Part shown: positions 17,121 to 27,805 of the stretch, piece by piece
Layout of the letters: the number at the start of each line of letters is the position of its first letter
Position numbering within the stretch: position 1 is the stretch's first letter
The notes under the pieces: model-generated
What the model was told of the DNA's origin: nothing
Databases searched by the model: none
The model's input: only the letters and a program-made list of their open reading frames with translations
Source of the DNA: Betaproteobacteria bacterium GR16-43
GTDB lineage: Bacteria; Pseudomonadota; Gammaproteobacteria; Burkholderiales; Usitatibacteraceae
Length of the DNA stretch: 64,000 bases
Direction: 5' to 3'
NCBI GenBank assembly: GCA_001953215.1
Contig: CP019169.1
Location: 1,674,001-1,738,000 of the forward strand
Program-made: the position numbers and the translations under genes

Positions 17121-17714
17121 ATGCGCTCGCGTCCCCTCCAGCGCCAGAAGGGCATCGTCCTGCTGGTCGCGCTCATCATGCTGGTGGCGATGTCGCTCGC
17201 CGGCGTGGCCCTCATGCGTTCGGTCGAGACCGGCGTCATGGTGTCCGGCAACTTCGCCTTCAAGGAATCGGCCGTCCAGAGCACCGACCTGGGCGTGCAG
17301 ACCGCGGCGGCCTGGCTTTCGACCACCTACCTCGCGGATTCCGGCTCGCTGTTCGAGAGCAATACGGCCGCGGGCTACTTCGCGGCCCTGCCCTCGAAGG
17401 ATCCCGACTATTTCAGCGAGAGCGCGTGGACCGATGCCTACGCGGTGAACGGCGGAGCGGCCGACGCGGCCGGGAACAAGGTTCGCTACATCGTGCACCG
17501 GATGTGCACGGTCGCCTCCCTCAGCTGGAGCGACCCGGACAACGAATGTGCCCTGCAGACGACCGCGGCCTCGGAAGGCGAGGGGTCCAGCAAGCGTCCC
17601 GGAGCCCCGCCGCCCTCGGGAAATCCGATCCTCTATTACCGGGTGACCACGCGCGTCGACGGCCCGCGCGGCACCGTAACCGTCACGCAAACGAGCCTCG
17701 CTCAAAAGATCTAA
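17121..17714 (+). CDS. pilX: Minor pilin PilX
   Basis: 197 aa. N-terminus MRSRPLQRQKG before IVLLVALIMLVAMSLAGVAL. As in other PilX/GspK-type proteins, Glu+5 is absent, which places it at the very tip of the pseudopilus in the family model. ATG 17121 has AAGGA (17107-17111) upstream; a GTG at 17085 overlapping the pilW stop is an alternative start. The C-terminal region has two Cys (RMCTV, NECAL). Confidence 0.88.
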   Translation: MRSRPLQRQKGIVLLVALIMLVAMSLAGVALMRSVETGVMVSGNFAFKESAVQSTDLGVQTAAAWLSTTYLADSGSLFESNTAAGYFAALPSKDPDYFSESAWTDAYAVNGGAADAAGNKVRYIVHRMCTVASLSWSDPDNECALQTTAASEGEGSSKRPGAPPPSGNPILYYRVTTRVDGPRGTVTVTQTSLAQKI

Positions 17715-17749
17715 TCCCGCCCGAGTTGCGGGTCTAAGGAGTCATCCCC

Positions 17750-20700
17750 ATGAGAACCCATCCCCTCCACCGTTCGTTCGCCAGCCTGATGGCGGGCGCG
17801 CTCCTCGGCACCGTCGCCGCTTTCGCACCGATGCATGCGAAAGCGCAGGTCGCCCAGCTCGCGGACGTGCCGCTCGCGCAGGCTCCGTCGACGGCGGTGC
17901 TGCCGAACCTCATGTACATCCTCGATGACTCGGGGTCGATGAACTACAACTACATGCCCGACCAGATCCAGGTCAACAGCGCCCAGACGACGTTCCGGCA
18001 CTGCAAGATCTGCCCGGCACCGAATACGCTCTCCGGCGCGGGCGGCACCACGCGGACCGTGAACTCGGTCGACACCAGCAGCTCGCGTGAACGCATCACG
18101 GCCTCGGGCAACCACAACGGGGCCGTCGGCTCGACGGTCGTGTTCACCGCGGGCACGCCCCCGGCGCCGCTCGCGCTCAACACCAAGTACTACATGGTCG
18201 CGACGGTTGCCGCCACGACGTTCTCGCTCGCGACCACTTCGGGCGGTGCGGCGATCAACCTGACGGGCACCACCACCGGCGCCACGTTCGTCGTCGACCG
18301 CGAGAACATCGCGACGACCAACAACAACGGCGGTGCGGTCGGCCAGACGGTGATGTTCACGTCGGGCACGCCCCCGGCCCCGCTCGCGCTCAACACGATC
18401 TACTACATCGTCGCGGTGGTCGATTCCAAGACCTTCACGCTGGCCCTGACGGCCGGCGGTGCGCCGATCGCCACGACCTCGGCGCCCGTCAACGTGACGG
18501 TCGACGTGAACGGCGGCTATTGCGTCGGCCCGGGCACGCCCGCTCCGTCGAGCAATACCAACCTCGGCAACGGCACGGGCCAGTCGTGCGGCAACGATGG
18601 AACCAACGACGCCAACACCCATAGCACGACGTCCTCGCCCGAGTACGGCGAAGTGCCGTTCTACACGCCGGCATTCAACAAGATCTGGTACAACCCGAAC
18701 ATCAGCTATGCGCCGGCGGTCGACTCCGCGGGCGTGAGCCTGGGCAACATCTCGCCCACGGCGGCCACGAGCGACAAGTTCCTCGGCGGGGGCACCAAGA
18801 ACCTCACGAACGCCTTCGAGGAGGTGGTGTATTGCAACACCTCCACCCCGTCGACGACGGACCTGGCCGACACCAGCAAGTGCCGCTACAACGGCAAGCA
18901 GAACATCGTCGGCGGCTTCTTCCAGTACTACAAGACCACGACGCTGGGCAACGAGGGCTATCCGAACTCGGTGTTCTTCTACAAGGTCCACGTCTCCAAC
19001 AGCAACCCGCACTACTACAACATCTCGCCCAACGAGCATTGCAGCGACACGAACCTCACGCAGTGCGCGCTCACGCCCACGCCCAGTGGCGGCAACACGA
19101 TCCCGGCACTGATTCGCTGGTGCAAACTGCCGGCCGACGCGACGAGCACGGCGGTGGTGACCTCGGCCACGGGCTCCACGCCGAAGTGCCGCAAGAAATT
19201 CGACTACAACTCGGGTTATGTCTACCCGCGCTTCGGCCGCTTCACGCGCGTGGACATCATCTCGGCGAATGGCCCCTTCACGAAGAGCGCCAGTGCGGTC
19301 CGTCCGGACTGCGCGGCCGCCGCGACCTGCACGTACACCGAGGAGCTGCAGAACTTCGCCAACTGGTACGGGTACTACCGTACGCGGATGGCGCTCATGA
19401 AGACCTCGACGGGCCGGGCGTTCCTCACGATCGACGACCGCTATCGCGTGGGTTTCATCACCATCAACCCGAACAACCCGGTCACGGCGCCGAAGTATCT
19501 CGGCGTGAGCGCGTTCAACTCGACGCAGCGTTCGGCCTGGTATACCAAGCTCTACGCCCAGACCACGAACGGCAGCACGCCGCTGCGTGAGGCACTGTCG
19601 CGCGTCGGCCGCTACTACGCCGGCGTGACCAACGGCATCAACTCCGGCATGGGCGCCGACCCGCTGCAGTACTCCTGCCAGACCAACTACGCGCTGCTCA
19701 CGACGGACGGCTACTGGAACCAGACCACCAGCCAGCCGGGCCTCACGATCGGCGGCACCAACATCGGCAACGAGGACAGCGGCGGCACGGGCTACTTCAC
19801 CCGGGGCCAGGGCACGTACGACGGCGGCACGGCGCTGGGCGCCAGCGGCACGCTGGCGGACGTCGCGGCCTACTACTACAAGACCGACCTTCGCACGTCG
19901 GGTGTCCTGGCCACGAACAACGTGCCCACGATCCCGAACAAGGACGACAACAACACGCAGCACATGATCACCTTCGGCCTGGGCCTCGGCCTCGAGGGCT
20001 TGATGGACTACGTGTCCGACTACGAGACCAACTCGAGCGGCGACTTCGCCAAGATCAAGCAGGGCGGGACCGACACGTGCTCGTGGTTCCCCGGTGCCGT
20101 CTGCAACTGGCCGGTGCCCTCGGAGAACCAGCCGTCGACCCTCGACGACCTCTGGCACGCGGCGGTGAACGGACGCGGCGCGTACTTCAGCGCGAGCGAC
20201 CCGAACTCCCTCGCCCAGGGCTTGCAGAGCGCGTTGTCGAAGCTGAAGGTGGCGACCGCCGCGGCCTCCGCATCGGCGACGTCGAGCCCGAACATCACCG
20301 AGACCGACAACTTCATCTTCTCGTCGACTTTCCGCACCGGCCTCTGGGACGGAGAGATCGTCGCGCAGCGCATCGACGTCGCGACGGGCAAGGTCCTGCC
20401 GGCGATCGTGTGGTCGGCCCAGGCCCTGCTGGACGCCCGGACCACCGACAACAGCGACTCGCGCACGATCTACACGATCGACGAATCCGGCGGCAACAAG
20501 CGCAAGAACTTCAAGTACGGCAGCCTCTCGTCCGCGGCGGCCGGGGGCATCGCGGCCGAGCAGCCCTATTTCGCGAACAAGTGCGGTGCGTTCGGCCAGT
20601 GCGTGCTGCTCACGGCGGGCCAGCAGGCGATCGCCAATGACGGCTCGAACCTGGTGGACTGGCTGCGTGGCCAGCGCCAGTACGAGAAGTTCACCAACCC

Positions 20701-22321
20701 GGAGACCGCCGCGCCGTTCCGTACGCGCGAGCACATCCTGGGCGACCCGGTGAACGCGACCCCGGTCTACGTGAGCCGGCCGAACTTCGGCTACATCGAC
20801 TCGGTATCGCCGACCTACGATGACTACAAGACGGCGCAGGACAACCGCCAGGCGGTCCTGTACGCGGCGGCCAACGACGGCATGCTGCACGCCTTCAACG
20901 GGGACACCGGCGAGGAGATCTGGTCCTACGTGCCGCGCCTCGTGATGCCGAACCTGCACAAGCTCGGCAACGCGAACTGGGGTGCCACGCACCGCTTCAA
21001 CGTGGACGGCTCGCCGTCGACGGCCGACGTGTACGTCGGCGGCGGCTGGAAGACGATCCTCGTCGCGGGCCTGAACGGTGGCGGCCGCGGTTTCTACGCG
21101 CTCGACGTCACCAACCCGAGCTCGCCGACCGTGCTGTGGGAGATCTGCTCCGACTCCACGCTGTGCGCGATCGTCGACACGGACATCGGCTACTCCTTCG
21201 GCAACCCGGAGATCGGCAAGCGCGCTTCCGACGGCAAGTGGGTGGTGTACATCACCTCGGGCCTGAACAACATCACCCCGGGCACGGGCAAGGGCTTCCT
21301 CTACGTGCTCGACCTGCAGACGGGTACGGTCCTGAACAAGATCGCCACCAACCAGGGTTCCACCACGGCGCCGACCGGCTTCAGCCGCATCGCGGGCTAC
21401 GTGGACAACCCCTACAAGGACCGCACGATCACGCAGATCTACGGCGGCGACCTTTGGGGCAACCTCTACAAGTTCGACACGACGGTGAACCCGCCGGTGA
21501 TGACCATCCTCGCGACCCTGAAGGATGCGGGCGGCAAGCCGCAGTCCATCACGACGCGACCCGAGCTGACCGCGATCAGCGGCTTCCCGGTGGTCTACGT
21601 CGGGACGGGCCGCTACCTGGGCACGGATGACCTGGTCGACCCGGCGACGCTGGTGCCTTCGCAACCGTTCGCCTACAACAACACGGTCTATGGCATCCGG
21701 GACAAGGGCACGAGCTACGGCAACTTCCGCTCCGGGACCGGCGTGGTCGTGAACACCCTCACTGACAACGGTACGACCCGCTCGTCGACCAGCAACCCGG
21801 TGAACTGGAAGACGCAGGACGGCTTCCTGCTCGACCTCAATCCGGGCGGCACCTCGCCGGGCGAACGCGTGAACCTGGACCCGCAGCTCATCCAGGGCAA
21901 CCTGCTGGTGGTCGGGAACGTCCCGAACAACACGCAGTGCTCGGTCGGTGGCGACGCATTCCTGTACTTCCTCAGCTACAAGAACGGCGCCGGCACGGGC
22001 AGCAAGGTCACCGGCCAGACGGTCGTGGGCTTCACGCCGATCGGCACGGGCGGCTCCGGTAGCGAAGGTGGCGGAGGCGGCGGCGGCGGCGGTGGTGGCG
22101 GCGGTGGCGGTGGTGGTGGCGGCGGTGGCGGCGGTGGTGGTGGCGGCGGCGGCGGCGGCGGCGGTGGTGCCGGCGGCGGCGGCGGCAACAACGACGACCC
22201 GTTCAGCTGCAAGGTGATCTTCACGCTCGCCACGGGTGAGAAGCTCACGATGTCCTGCACGCCCGCAGCGACCTCCGGCATTGCGCGCCGGACGTCCTGG
22301 CGCGAGCTGATCCAGAAGTAG
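17750..22321 (+). CDS. pilY1: Type IV pilus tip-associated protein PilY1
   Basis: 1523 aa, exported by a signal peptide ending near residue 32 (AKA). An N-terminal von Willebrand A-like domain begins with the MIDAS motif DDSGSM (about residue 60). The C-terminal half is the PilC/PilY1 beta-propeller (VLYAAANDGMLHAFNGDTGEEIWSYVP split across blades, YVGGGWKTILVAGLNGGGRG, GNPEIGKR, GDLWGNLYKFD). The VWA part is interrupted by two copies of a 46-residue module (residues 124-169 and 195-240). Near the C-terminus a run of 34 Gly, Ala, 5 Gly precedes a final Cys-containing segment. PilY1 primes pilus assembly, blocks retraction and acts as adhesin or mechanosensor in other bacteria. SD AAGGAG (17736-17741). 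Confidence 0.93.
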   Translation: MRTHPLHRSFASLMAGALLGTVAAFAPMHAKAQVAQLADVPLAQAPSTAVLPNLMYILDDSGSMNYNYMPDQIQVNSAQTTFRHCKICPAPNTLSGAGGTTRTVNSVDTSSSRERITASGNHNGAVGSTVVFTAGTPPAPLALNTKYYMVATVAATTFSLATTSGGAAINLTGTTTGATFVVDRENIATTNNNGGAVGQTVMFTSGTPPAPLALNTIYYIVAVVDSKTFTLALTAGGAPIATTSAPVNVTVDVNGGYCVGPGTPAPSSNTNLGNGTGQSCGNDGTNDANTHSTTSSPEYGEVPFYTPAFNKIWYNPNISYAPAVDSAGVSLGNISPTAATSDKFLGGGTKNLTNAFEEVVYCNTSTPSTTDLADTSKCRYNGKQNIVGGFFQYYKTTTLGNEGYPNSVFFYKVHVSNSNPHYYNISPNEHCSDTNLTQCALTPTPSGGNTIPALIRWCKLPADATSTAVVTSATGSTPKCRKKFDYNSGYVYPRFGRFTRVDIISANGPFTKSASAVRPDCAAAATCTYTEELQNFANWYGYYRTRMALMKTSTGRAFLTIDDRYRVGFITINPNNPVTAPKYLGVSAFNSTQRSAWYTKLYAQTTNGSTPLREALSRVGRYYAGVTNGINSGMGADPLQYSCQTNYALLTTDGYWNQTTSQPGLTIGGTNIGNEDSGGTGYFTRGQGTYDGGTALGASGTLADVAAYYYKTDLRTSGVLATNNVPTIPNKDDNNTQHMITFGLGLGLEGLMDYVSDYETNSSGDFAKIKQGGTDTCSWFPGAVCNWPVPSENQPSTLDDLWHAAVNGRGAYFSASDPNSLAQGLQSALSKLKVATAAASASATSSPNITETDNFIFSSTFRTGLWDGEIVAQRIDVATGKVLPAIVWSAQALLDARTTDNSDSRTIYTIDESGGNKRKNFKYGSLSSAAAGGIAAEQPYFANKCGAFGQCVLLTAGQQAIANDGSNLVDWLRGQRQYEKFTNPETAAPFRTREHILGDPVNATPVYVSRPNFGYIDSVSPTYDDYKTAQDNRQAVLYAAANDGMLHAFNGDTGEEIWSYVPRLVMPNLHKLGNANWGATHRFNVDGSPSTADVYVGGGWKTILVAGLNGGGRGFYALDVTNPSSPTVLWEICSDSTLCAIVDTDIGYSFGNPEIGKRASDGKWVVYITSGLNNITPGTGKGFLYVLDLQTGTVLNKIATNQGSTTAPTGFSRIAGYVDNPYKDRTITQIYGGDLWGNLYKFDTTVNPPVMTILATLKDAGGKPQSITTRPELTAISGFPVVYVGTGRYLGTDDLVDPATLVPSQPFAYNNTVYGIRDKGTSYGNFRSGTGVVVNTLTDNGTTRSSTSNPVNWKTQDGFLLDLNPGGTSPGERVNLDPQLIQGNLLVVGNVPNNTQCSVGGDAFLYFLSYKNGAGTGSKVTGQTVVGFTPIGTGGSGSEGGGGGGGGGGGGGGGGGGGGGGGGGGGGGGGGGGAGGGGGNNDDPFSCKVIFTLATGEKLTMSCTPAATSGIARRTSWRELIQK
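22067..22186 (+). repeat. Glycine-codon tract inside pilY1
   Basis: 34 consecutive Gly codons (22067-22168), one Ala codon, then five GGC codons. The tract mixes GGC, GGT and one GGA. It is flexible-linker coding DNA and prone to in-frame length change. Because the unit is 3 nt, slippage would change linker length, not reading frame. Confidence 0.9.
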
Positions 22322-22323
22322 GG

Positions 22324-22641
22324 ATGGCCATGCGCAAGTTCGTCCCGGCCATCATGCTTGCCTGCGCGGGGTTGGCGGCAGTACCGCCCGCCCTGGCGCA
22401 GGGCAAGCGCTACGAAGCGCCCCAGCGCCTGCGCGTGGGGGCGATGGACACCTGCCTCAAGGACGAAGTGATGAACGGCGCCTACTGCGTGAAGCAGTGC
22501 GCCGAGGGTTTCCGGATGGAAATGGGAAAGCGCGATGCGACGTGCATCGCGACCAGCGCGGATGCGAAAGTCCCGCCGCCCCGCCAGCCGGGCTACGTAA
22601 CGCCCGACAAGCCCCCGCCTCAGGGCGCGAAGGGGACCTGA
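22324..22641 (+). CDS. Small secreted Cys-containing protein of the pil operon, unknown
   Basis: 105 aa. Signal peptide MAMRKFVPAIMLACAGLAAV..ALA, then a mature part of about 79 aa with four Cys (DTCLKD, AYCVKQC, ATCIA) and a Pro-rich tail (PPPRQPGYVTPDKPPP). It begins 2 nt after the pilY1 stop and is surely cotranslated. Four Cys in a small periplasmic domain suggest two disulfides. I do not recognise a family. By position it could be a PilY1 partner or chaperone (inference). It ends 3 nt from the convergent ispH stop. Confidence 0.75.
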   Translation: MAMRKFVPAIMLACAGLAAVPPALAQGKRYEAPQRLRVGAMDTCLKDEVMNGAYCVKQCAEGFRMEMGKRDATCIATSADAKVPPPRQPGYVTPDKPPPQGAKGT

Positions 22642-22644
22642 GCC

Positions 22645-23592
22645 CTAGGCCGCGTCGGCCCGGCCCATCGACTTGGGCAGGGGAAAAGTGACCGCTTCCG
22701 TGATGCCCTCCAGCTCGCGGACGCGCTTGGCGCCGAGCGACTGCAGCCGGGCGATCACGTCCCTCACCAGCACTTCCGGGGCCGAAGCCCCCGCGGTCAC
22801 GCCGATGGTGCGCTTGCCTTCGATCCACTCGGGGCGCAGTTCGTCGGCCGTGTCGATCAGGTAGGCCTCGCGGCCGAGGTTCGCCGCCACTTCCCGCAGG
22901 CGATTCGAATTGGAGCTGTTGGGCGAGCCCACGACGATCACCACGTCGCAGCGCGGCGCCATGAACTTCACCGCGTCCTGGCGGTTCTGCGTGGCGTAGC
23001 AGATGTCGTCCTTCTTCGGGCCCACGATCGACGGGAACCGCGCCTTCAGGGCCGCGATCACGCGCTGGCAATCGTCGATGGAGAGCGTGGTCTGCGTCAC
23101 GTAGGCGAGCATGTCCGGGTTGCGGACCTGCAGGCGCGCGACGTCTTCCTCGCTGTCCACGAGGTGCATGCCGGTCTCCGACTGGCCCATGGTGCCTTCG
23201 GCCTCGGGGTGGCCCTCGTGGCCGATCATGATCACTTCGCGCCCCTGCTCGCGCATCTTCGAGACCTCCACGTGCACCTTGGTCACCAGCGGGCAGGTGG
23301 CGTCGAAGACCTTGAGGCCCCGGGCGTCGGCTTCCTGCCGGACGGCAATGGACACGCCGTGCGCCGAGAAGATCACCGTGGCGCCGGAGGGGACTTCGTC
23401 CAGCTCCTCGACGAAGACCGCGCCCTTGGCGCGCAGGTCCGCGACCACGAACTTGTTGTGCACGATCTCGTGGCGCACGTAGATCGGCGCCCCGTGCATT
23501 TCCAGCGCCTTCTCGACGATGGCGATGGCGCGGTCCACGCCGGCGCAGAAGCCGCGCGGCTGGGCCAGCAGGATCTCGTTGGTTTCGCTCAC
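22645..23592 (-). CDS. ispH: 4-hydroxy-3-methylbut-2-enyl diphosphate reductase
   Basis: Last enzyme of the MEP isoprenoid pathway, an iron-sulfur reductase giving IPP and DMAPP. 315 aa. The three cluster Cys are present: [22 protein letters not shown] and [11 protein letters not shown]. The catalytic SSNSNRL motif and the C-terminal GASAPE are also intact. The start is GTG 23592, overlapping the lspA stop (GTGA). An ispH-lspA-ileS-ribF-murJ order on one strand is common in proteobacteria. Confidence 0.96.
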   Translation of the reverse strand: MSETNEILLAQPRGFCAGVDRAIAIVEKALEMHGAPIYVRHEIVHNKFVVADLRAKGAVFVEELDEVPSGATVIFSAHGVSIAVRQEADARGLKVFDATCPLVTKVHVEVSKMREQGREVIMIGHEGHPEAEGTMGQSETGMHLVDSEEDVARLQVRNPDMLAYVTQTTLSIDDCQRVIAALKARFPSIVGPKKDDICYATQNRQDAVKFMAPRCDVVIVVGSPNSSNSNRLREVAANLGREAYLIDTADELRPEWIEGKRTIGVTAGASAPEVLVRDVIARLQSLGAKRVRELEGITEAVTFPLPKSMGRADAA

Positions 23593-24083
23593 GGCATTTC
23601 CCTTCGCGGTTTCGGCTCGCCCCGCAAACTGTCCCAGGCGAGCAGGATCACGCCGATCGTGATCGCCGAGTCCGCCACGTTGAACGCGGGGAAATAGTAG
23701 CCCGCGGCGTGGACCTGCACGAAATCGACCACGTAGCCCAGCGTGGCGCGGTCCCACAGGTTGCCGGCGGCACCGCCGAGCACGAGCGAAAGCGCGGTGG
23801 CCAGCAGGCGGTTGGAGGACTGCTTGCGCAGCATCGCGAGCAGGACCGCCGAGACGACGAGCGTCACGACGACGAAGAACCAGCGCTGCCACCCGCCCGC
23901 GCCCGCGAGGAAGCTGAACGCCGCGCCGGTGTTGTGCACCAGGACGAGGTTGAAGAACGGCAGGACGTAGAGCGTCTCGTTGAGCTGGAAGATGTGCGTG
24001 ATCCACGCCTTGGAGGCGAGGTCGGCCACGACGATGGCCACGCTCAGCGCGAGCCAGTGATACCAGGGGCGGGCTTCACGCAT
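23589..24083 (-). CDS. lspA: Lipoprotein signal peptidase
   Basis: Inner-membrane aspartyl protease that removes lipoprotein signals. 164 aa with four membrane helices. The conserved boxes are [40 protein letters not shown] and [11 protein letters not shown], including both catalytic Asp. ATG 24083 overlaps the ileS stop by 8 nt. The lipoproteins in this window (DUF1190, the entericidin-like protein and the MSHA secretin) would be its substrates. Confidence 0.96.
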   Translation of the reverse strand: MREARPWYHWLALSVAIVVADLASKAWITHIFQLNETLYVLPFFNLVLVHNTGAAFSFLAGAGGWQRWFFVVVTLVVSAVLLAMLRKQSSNRLLATALSLVLGGAAGNLWDRATLGYVVDFVQVHAAGYYFPAFNVADSAITIGVILLAWDSLRGEPKPRREMP

Positions 24084-26865
24084 GGAGGCGCACCTCGCCC
24101 GGGCCTTCGAGGTTCGAGACGCAGCGCCCGCAGAGCGCCGCATGGCGCGCATCGCCGCCCACGTCGTCGCGGTAGTGCCAGCAGCGTTCGCATTTCATCG
24201 CGCCGCTCGGGCGCACGGTCACCGTGACCTCGCCCCCGTTGTCGGCGATTTCGGCCTTCGAGGTGATGGTCACGAAGCGCAGGTCGTCGCCGAGCGTGCG
24301 CAACGCGCCGAGTTCCGCACCCGAAGCGCCGATCTCCACCTCGGCCTGGAGCGACGAGCCGATGGCGCCCGCGGCACGCTGCTCCTCGAGCTTCGGCGCG
24401 AGGATCGCGCGAATCTCGCGAATGACCTTCCAGCGATTCAGCAGGACGCTTTCGCCCTCCTGCGGGGGCAATACGTCCTGCCAGGTATGGAAGAAGATGC
24501 TCTCGTGCTTGCCAGGATTCAGCACGGACCAGGCCTCCTCGGCGGTGAACGAAAGAATGGGCGCCATGACTCGCAGCAGCGCCTGCGCGATCGCATGCAG
24601 CGCCGATTGCGCGGCGCGCCGGGCCTTCGAATCGCGCCCCGAGGTGTAGAGGCGGTCCTTGAGGATGTCGAGGTAGAAGCCGCCCAGGTCCTCGGAGCAG
24701 AACATCTGCAGGCGCTGGGTGACGGCGTGGAACTCGTAGCGTGCGTACGCGTCGGTCACTTCGGTGAGCATGCCTCGCGTCATCGCAAGCGCGTAGCGGT
24801 CGATCTCGAGCCATTCGGCGGGCGGCAGCGCGTCCTTCGCGGGATCGAAATCGGATGTGTTGGCGAGCAGGAAGCGCAGCGTGTTGCGGATGCGCCGGTA
24901 GCTCTCCACCACGCGCTTCAGGATCTCGTCGGAGATCGCCAGCTCGCCGGAATAGTCCGTCGCCGCGACCCACAGGCGAATGATCTCCGCGCCGAGCGAA
25001 TCGGAGATCGTGCGAGGCGCCGTCGCGTTCTGCTGCGACTTCGACATCTTCTTGCCCTGGCCGTCCACCACGAAGCCGTGCGTGAGCAGCGCGTCGTACG
25101 GTGCGCGGCCCTCCATGGCGCAGGACGACAGCAGGCTCGACTGGAACCAGCCGCGGTGCTGGTCGCTGCCCTCGAGGTAGAGGTCCGCGGGCCAGCGGTG
25201 GTCGGCCAGGCCGCGCAGCACGGTGAAGTGCGTCGTGCCCGAATCGAACCACACGTCGACCGTATCGGTGATCTTGCGGTACTTCGCGGCGTCCACGCCG
25301 AAGTCCTCGCACGTCGCGGCGAACCAGGCCTCGACGCCGCCCTGGTCCACCATCGCGGCGGCTTGCTCGATGAACTTCTCCGTATCCGGGTGCAGCTCGT
25401 CGGTCTCGCGGTGCAGGAAGAACGGCAGCGGCGTGCCCCAGTTGCGCTGCCGGGAGAGCGTCCAGTCCGGGCGGTTGGCGATCATCGCCTCGAGGCGCGA
25501 GCGGCCCCACGCGGGATAGAACTGCGTGGCGTCGATCGCTTCCTTCGCGGTCGCGCGCAGGGTCTTGCCGCTCGCGGCCGGGCGCTCCATGCCGATGAAC
25601 CACTGCACGGTCGCGCGGAAGATGATCGGCGTCTTGTGGCGCCAGCAATGCGGGTACTTGTGGACCAGCGTCGCGTTCTTCAGCAGGGCGCCGTTGGCCT
25701 GCAGGCGCTCGAGGATCGGCTTCTCCACTTCGCGCACGGACATCCCCGCGAAGTGCGGGACGTTCGACTTGAAGCGCCCGAGGTCGTCCACCGGCTGGTC
25801 GAGCGGAAGGTCGTTCTTCACGCCGACGTCGAAGTCCTCCGCGCCGTGCGCGGGTGCCGTGTGCACGAGGCCCGTTCCCGCCTCGAGCGTGACGTGGCCG
25901 CCCAGCACGAGCGGCACCATGCGCGACTCGAACGGATGCTGGAAGCGCAGGCCCGCGAGCGTGGCGCCGTTCGCGCGGCCGAGGACGGACTCGGCCACGA
26001 GGCCGTAGCGCTCGAGGCTGGCGGCGCGCAGTTCGGCCGCGAGGATCAGCGCGCCCTTCGTGGTCTGCACCAGCTCGTATTCGAAGTCGGGATGCGCGGC
26101 GATGGCCTGGTTGCCGGGCAGCGTCCACGGCGTGGTGGTCCAGATGACGGCCGCGGCTTTCGCCGGCACGGCCTTCAGGCCGAACGCGCGCGCGACCTGC
26201 GCCGGGTCGGACGCCTGGAAGGCGACGTCGATCGCGGCCGAGGTCTTGTCCTCGTGCTCGACTTCAGCCTCGGCGAGCGCCGAATGGCAGTCGATGCACC
26301 AGTTCACCGGCTTCAGTCCGCGGTAGAGCAGCCCCGACTTCCAGATGCGTCCGAGCGCGCGGATCTCGCCGCCCTCGGTCTTCGGATCCATCGTGCGATA
26401 GGGATGCTCCCAGTCGCCCAGGACGCCCAGGCGCTTGAAGTCTTCGCGTTGCTTGTCGATCTGCTCGGCCGCGAACGCGCGACAGAGCCGGCGCGCCTCG
26501 TTGGGCTCGAGGTTGCGGCCGTGTTTCTTTTCGATCACGTGCTCGATCGGCAGGCCATGGCAATCCCAGCCGGGAACGTAGGGCGCGTCGAAGCCGGCCA
26601 TCGTCTTGGACTTCACCACGATGTCCTTCAGCACCTTGTTCACCGCGTGCCCGATGTGGATGTCGCCGTTCGCGTACGGCGGGCCGTCGTGGAGGATGAA
26701 CTTGGGGCGCCCCTTCGAGGCGGCGCGGATGCGCTCGTAGAGCTTGCCATCCTGCCAGCCCTTCACCCACGCGGGCTCGCGCTTCGCGAGGTCCCCGCGC
26801 ATCGGGAACGGCGTGTCGGTCAGGTTCAGGGTGCTCTTGTAGTCGGTCTTCTTCGTGTCGTTCAT
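24076..26865 (-). CDS. ileS: Isoleucyl-tRNA synthetase
   Basis: 929 aa class Ia synthetase. HIGH-type motif [13 protein letters not shown] (about residue 58), editing domain with [19 protein letters not shown], and KMSKS loop [10 protein letters not shown]. The C-terminal zinc finger has [17 protein letters not shown], the bacterial eubacterial-type form. ATG 26865 overlaps the ribF stop (ATGA). Confidence 0.97.
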   Translation of the reverse strand: MNDTKKTDYKSTLNLTDTPFPMRGDLAKREPAWVKGWQDGKLYERIRAASKGRPKFILHDGPPYANGDIHIGHAVNKVLKDIVVKSKTMAGFDAPYVPGWDCHGLPIEHVIEKKHGRNLEPNEARRLCRAFAAEQIDKQREDFKRLGVLGDWEHPYRTMDPKTEGGEIRALGRIWKSGLLYRGLKPVNWCIDCHSALAEAEVEHEDKTSAAIDVAFQASDPAQVARAFGLKAVPAKAAAVIWTTTPWTLPGNQAIAAHPDFEYELVQTTKGALILAAELRAASLERYGLVAESVLGRANGATLAGLRFQHPFESRMVPLVLGGHVTLEAGTGLVHTAPAHGAEDFDVGVKNDLPLDQPVDDLGRFKSNVPHFAGMSVREVEKPILERLQANGALLKNATLVHKYPHCWRHKTPIIFRATVQWFIGMERPAASGKTLRATAKEAIDATQFYPAWGRSRLEAMIANRPDWTLSRQRNWGTPLPFFLHRETDELHPDTEKFIEQAAAMVDQGGVEAWFAATCEDFGVDAAKYRKITDTVDVWFDSGTTHFTVLRGLADHRWPADLYLEGSDQHRGWFQSSLLSSCAMEGRAPYDALLTHGFVVDGQGKKMSKSQQNATAPRTISDSLGAEIIRLWVAATDYSGELAISDEILKRVVESYRRIRNTLRFLLANTSDFDPAKDALPPAEWLEIDRYALAMTRGMLTEVTDAYARYEFHAVTQRLQMFCSEDLGGFYLDILKDRLYTSGRDSKARRAAQSALHAIAQALLRVMAPILSFTAEEAWSVLNPGKHESIFFHTWQDVLPPQEGESVLLNRWKVIREIRAILAPKLEEQRAAGAIGSSLQAEVEIGASGAELGALRTLGDDLRFVTITSKAEIADNGGEVTVTVRPSGAMKCERCWHYRDDVGGDARHAALCGRCVSNLEGPGEVRLHA

Positions 26866-27794
26866 CTCGTTCCCGCGGCGGCGAAAAACCCGCGCGCTTC
26901 CTCGCAGTCCCGGTGGATCTGCGCGGTGAGCGCGTCGAGCGAGGCGAAAGGCGCCTCGTCGCGCAGCTTCTTCAGGAACTCGATGGAAAGACGGCGTCCG
27001 TAGAGGTCGCCCTGGAAATCGAAGAGGAACGCTTCGAGTGTCGCCGGGCCGCCGGTTTGCACGGCCGGGTTGTAACCAAGGCTCGCCACTCCCTCGAGTC
27101 CGCGAGTTGCTGCACCGTGGCATTTTATCGCAAACACCCCGGTGAGCGCGGGTTTCGCCCGGCCGAGCCTCACGTTGGCCGTCGGGAACCCCAGCTCCCG
27201 CCCCCGCTTGGCGCCGTGCTGCACGCGGCCGGTGATCGCATACGTGCGGCCCAGCAGGCGCGCGGCCTCGCCCAGGTCGCCCCGCGCCAGGGCCTCGCGG
27301 ATGCGCGTGCTCGAGATGCGGCCGTGGCCGTCGTCGGTCACGTCGGGAACCACTTCGACGTGGAAATCGAGTCGCGCCCCCAGCTCCCTCAGGCGGGCCA
27401 CGTCCCCCGCGCGCTTCGCCCCGAAGCGGAAATCCTCGCCCACCATCACCCAGCGCGCGCCGAGCGCGTCGCGCAGGCGCCACGCGAACTGGTCGGGCTC
27501 GAGCGAGGCGAAGGCCCGGTTGAAGCGCTGGACATAGGCGGTATGGATGCCGTGGGCGTCGATCTGGACCAGCTTCTCGGCCAGCGACGTGAGCCGTGCC
27601 GGCGCTTCACCCCCGGCGAAGAACTCGCGCGGCAGCGGCTCGAAGGTGAGTACCGCGCTGTCCAGGCCCTGCGCGGAAGCGGCGGCCTTCACGTGGTCGA
27701 GGATCGCGCCATGGCCGCGGTGCACGCCGTCGAAGCTGCCGATGGCGATGGCGCAGTCGCGGCGCGCGGTGTGGGGATGACGAAGGAGCTGCAT
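26862..27794 (-). CDS. ribF: Bifunctional riboflavin kinase / FAD synthetase
   Basis: Makes FMN from riboflavin and FAD from FMN (cytosol). 310 aa. The N-terminal nucleotidyltransferase domain has [11 protein letters not shown] and [10 protein letters not shown]. The C-terminal flavokinase domain has [12 protein letters not shown] and [17 protein letters not shown] 27794; 11 nt downstream of murJ. Confidence 0.96.
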   Translation of the reverse strand: MQLLRHPHTARRDCAIAIGSFDGVHRGHGAILDHVKAAASAQGLDSAVLTFEPLPREFFAGGEAPARLTSLAEKLVQIDAHGIHTAYVQRFNRAFASLEPDQFAWRLRDALGARWVMVGEDFRFGAKRAGDVARLRELGARLDFHVEVVPDVTDDGHGRISSTRIREALARGDLGEAARLLGRTYAITGRVQHGAKRGRELGFPTANVRLGRAKPALTGVFAIKCHGAATRGLEGVASLGYNPAVQTGGPATLEAFLFDFQGDLYGRRLSIEFLKKLRDEAPFASLDALTAQIHRDCEEARGFFAAAGTR

Positions 27795-27805
27795 CGCCGG
27801 GTCGC

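Noticed and set aside
17711-21664. Very long antisense open frame (1317 codons) opposite pilY1
   Set aside because: High-GC coding DNA gives long open frames on the opposite strand. It is Arg/Val/Asp/Gly-rich without motifs, and pilY1 on the plus strand is fully supported.
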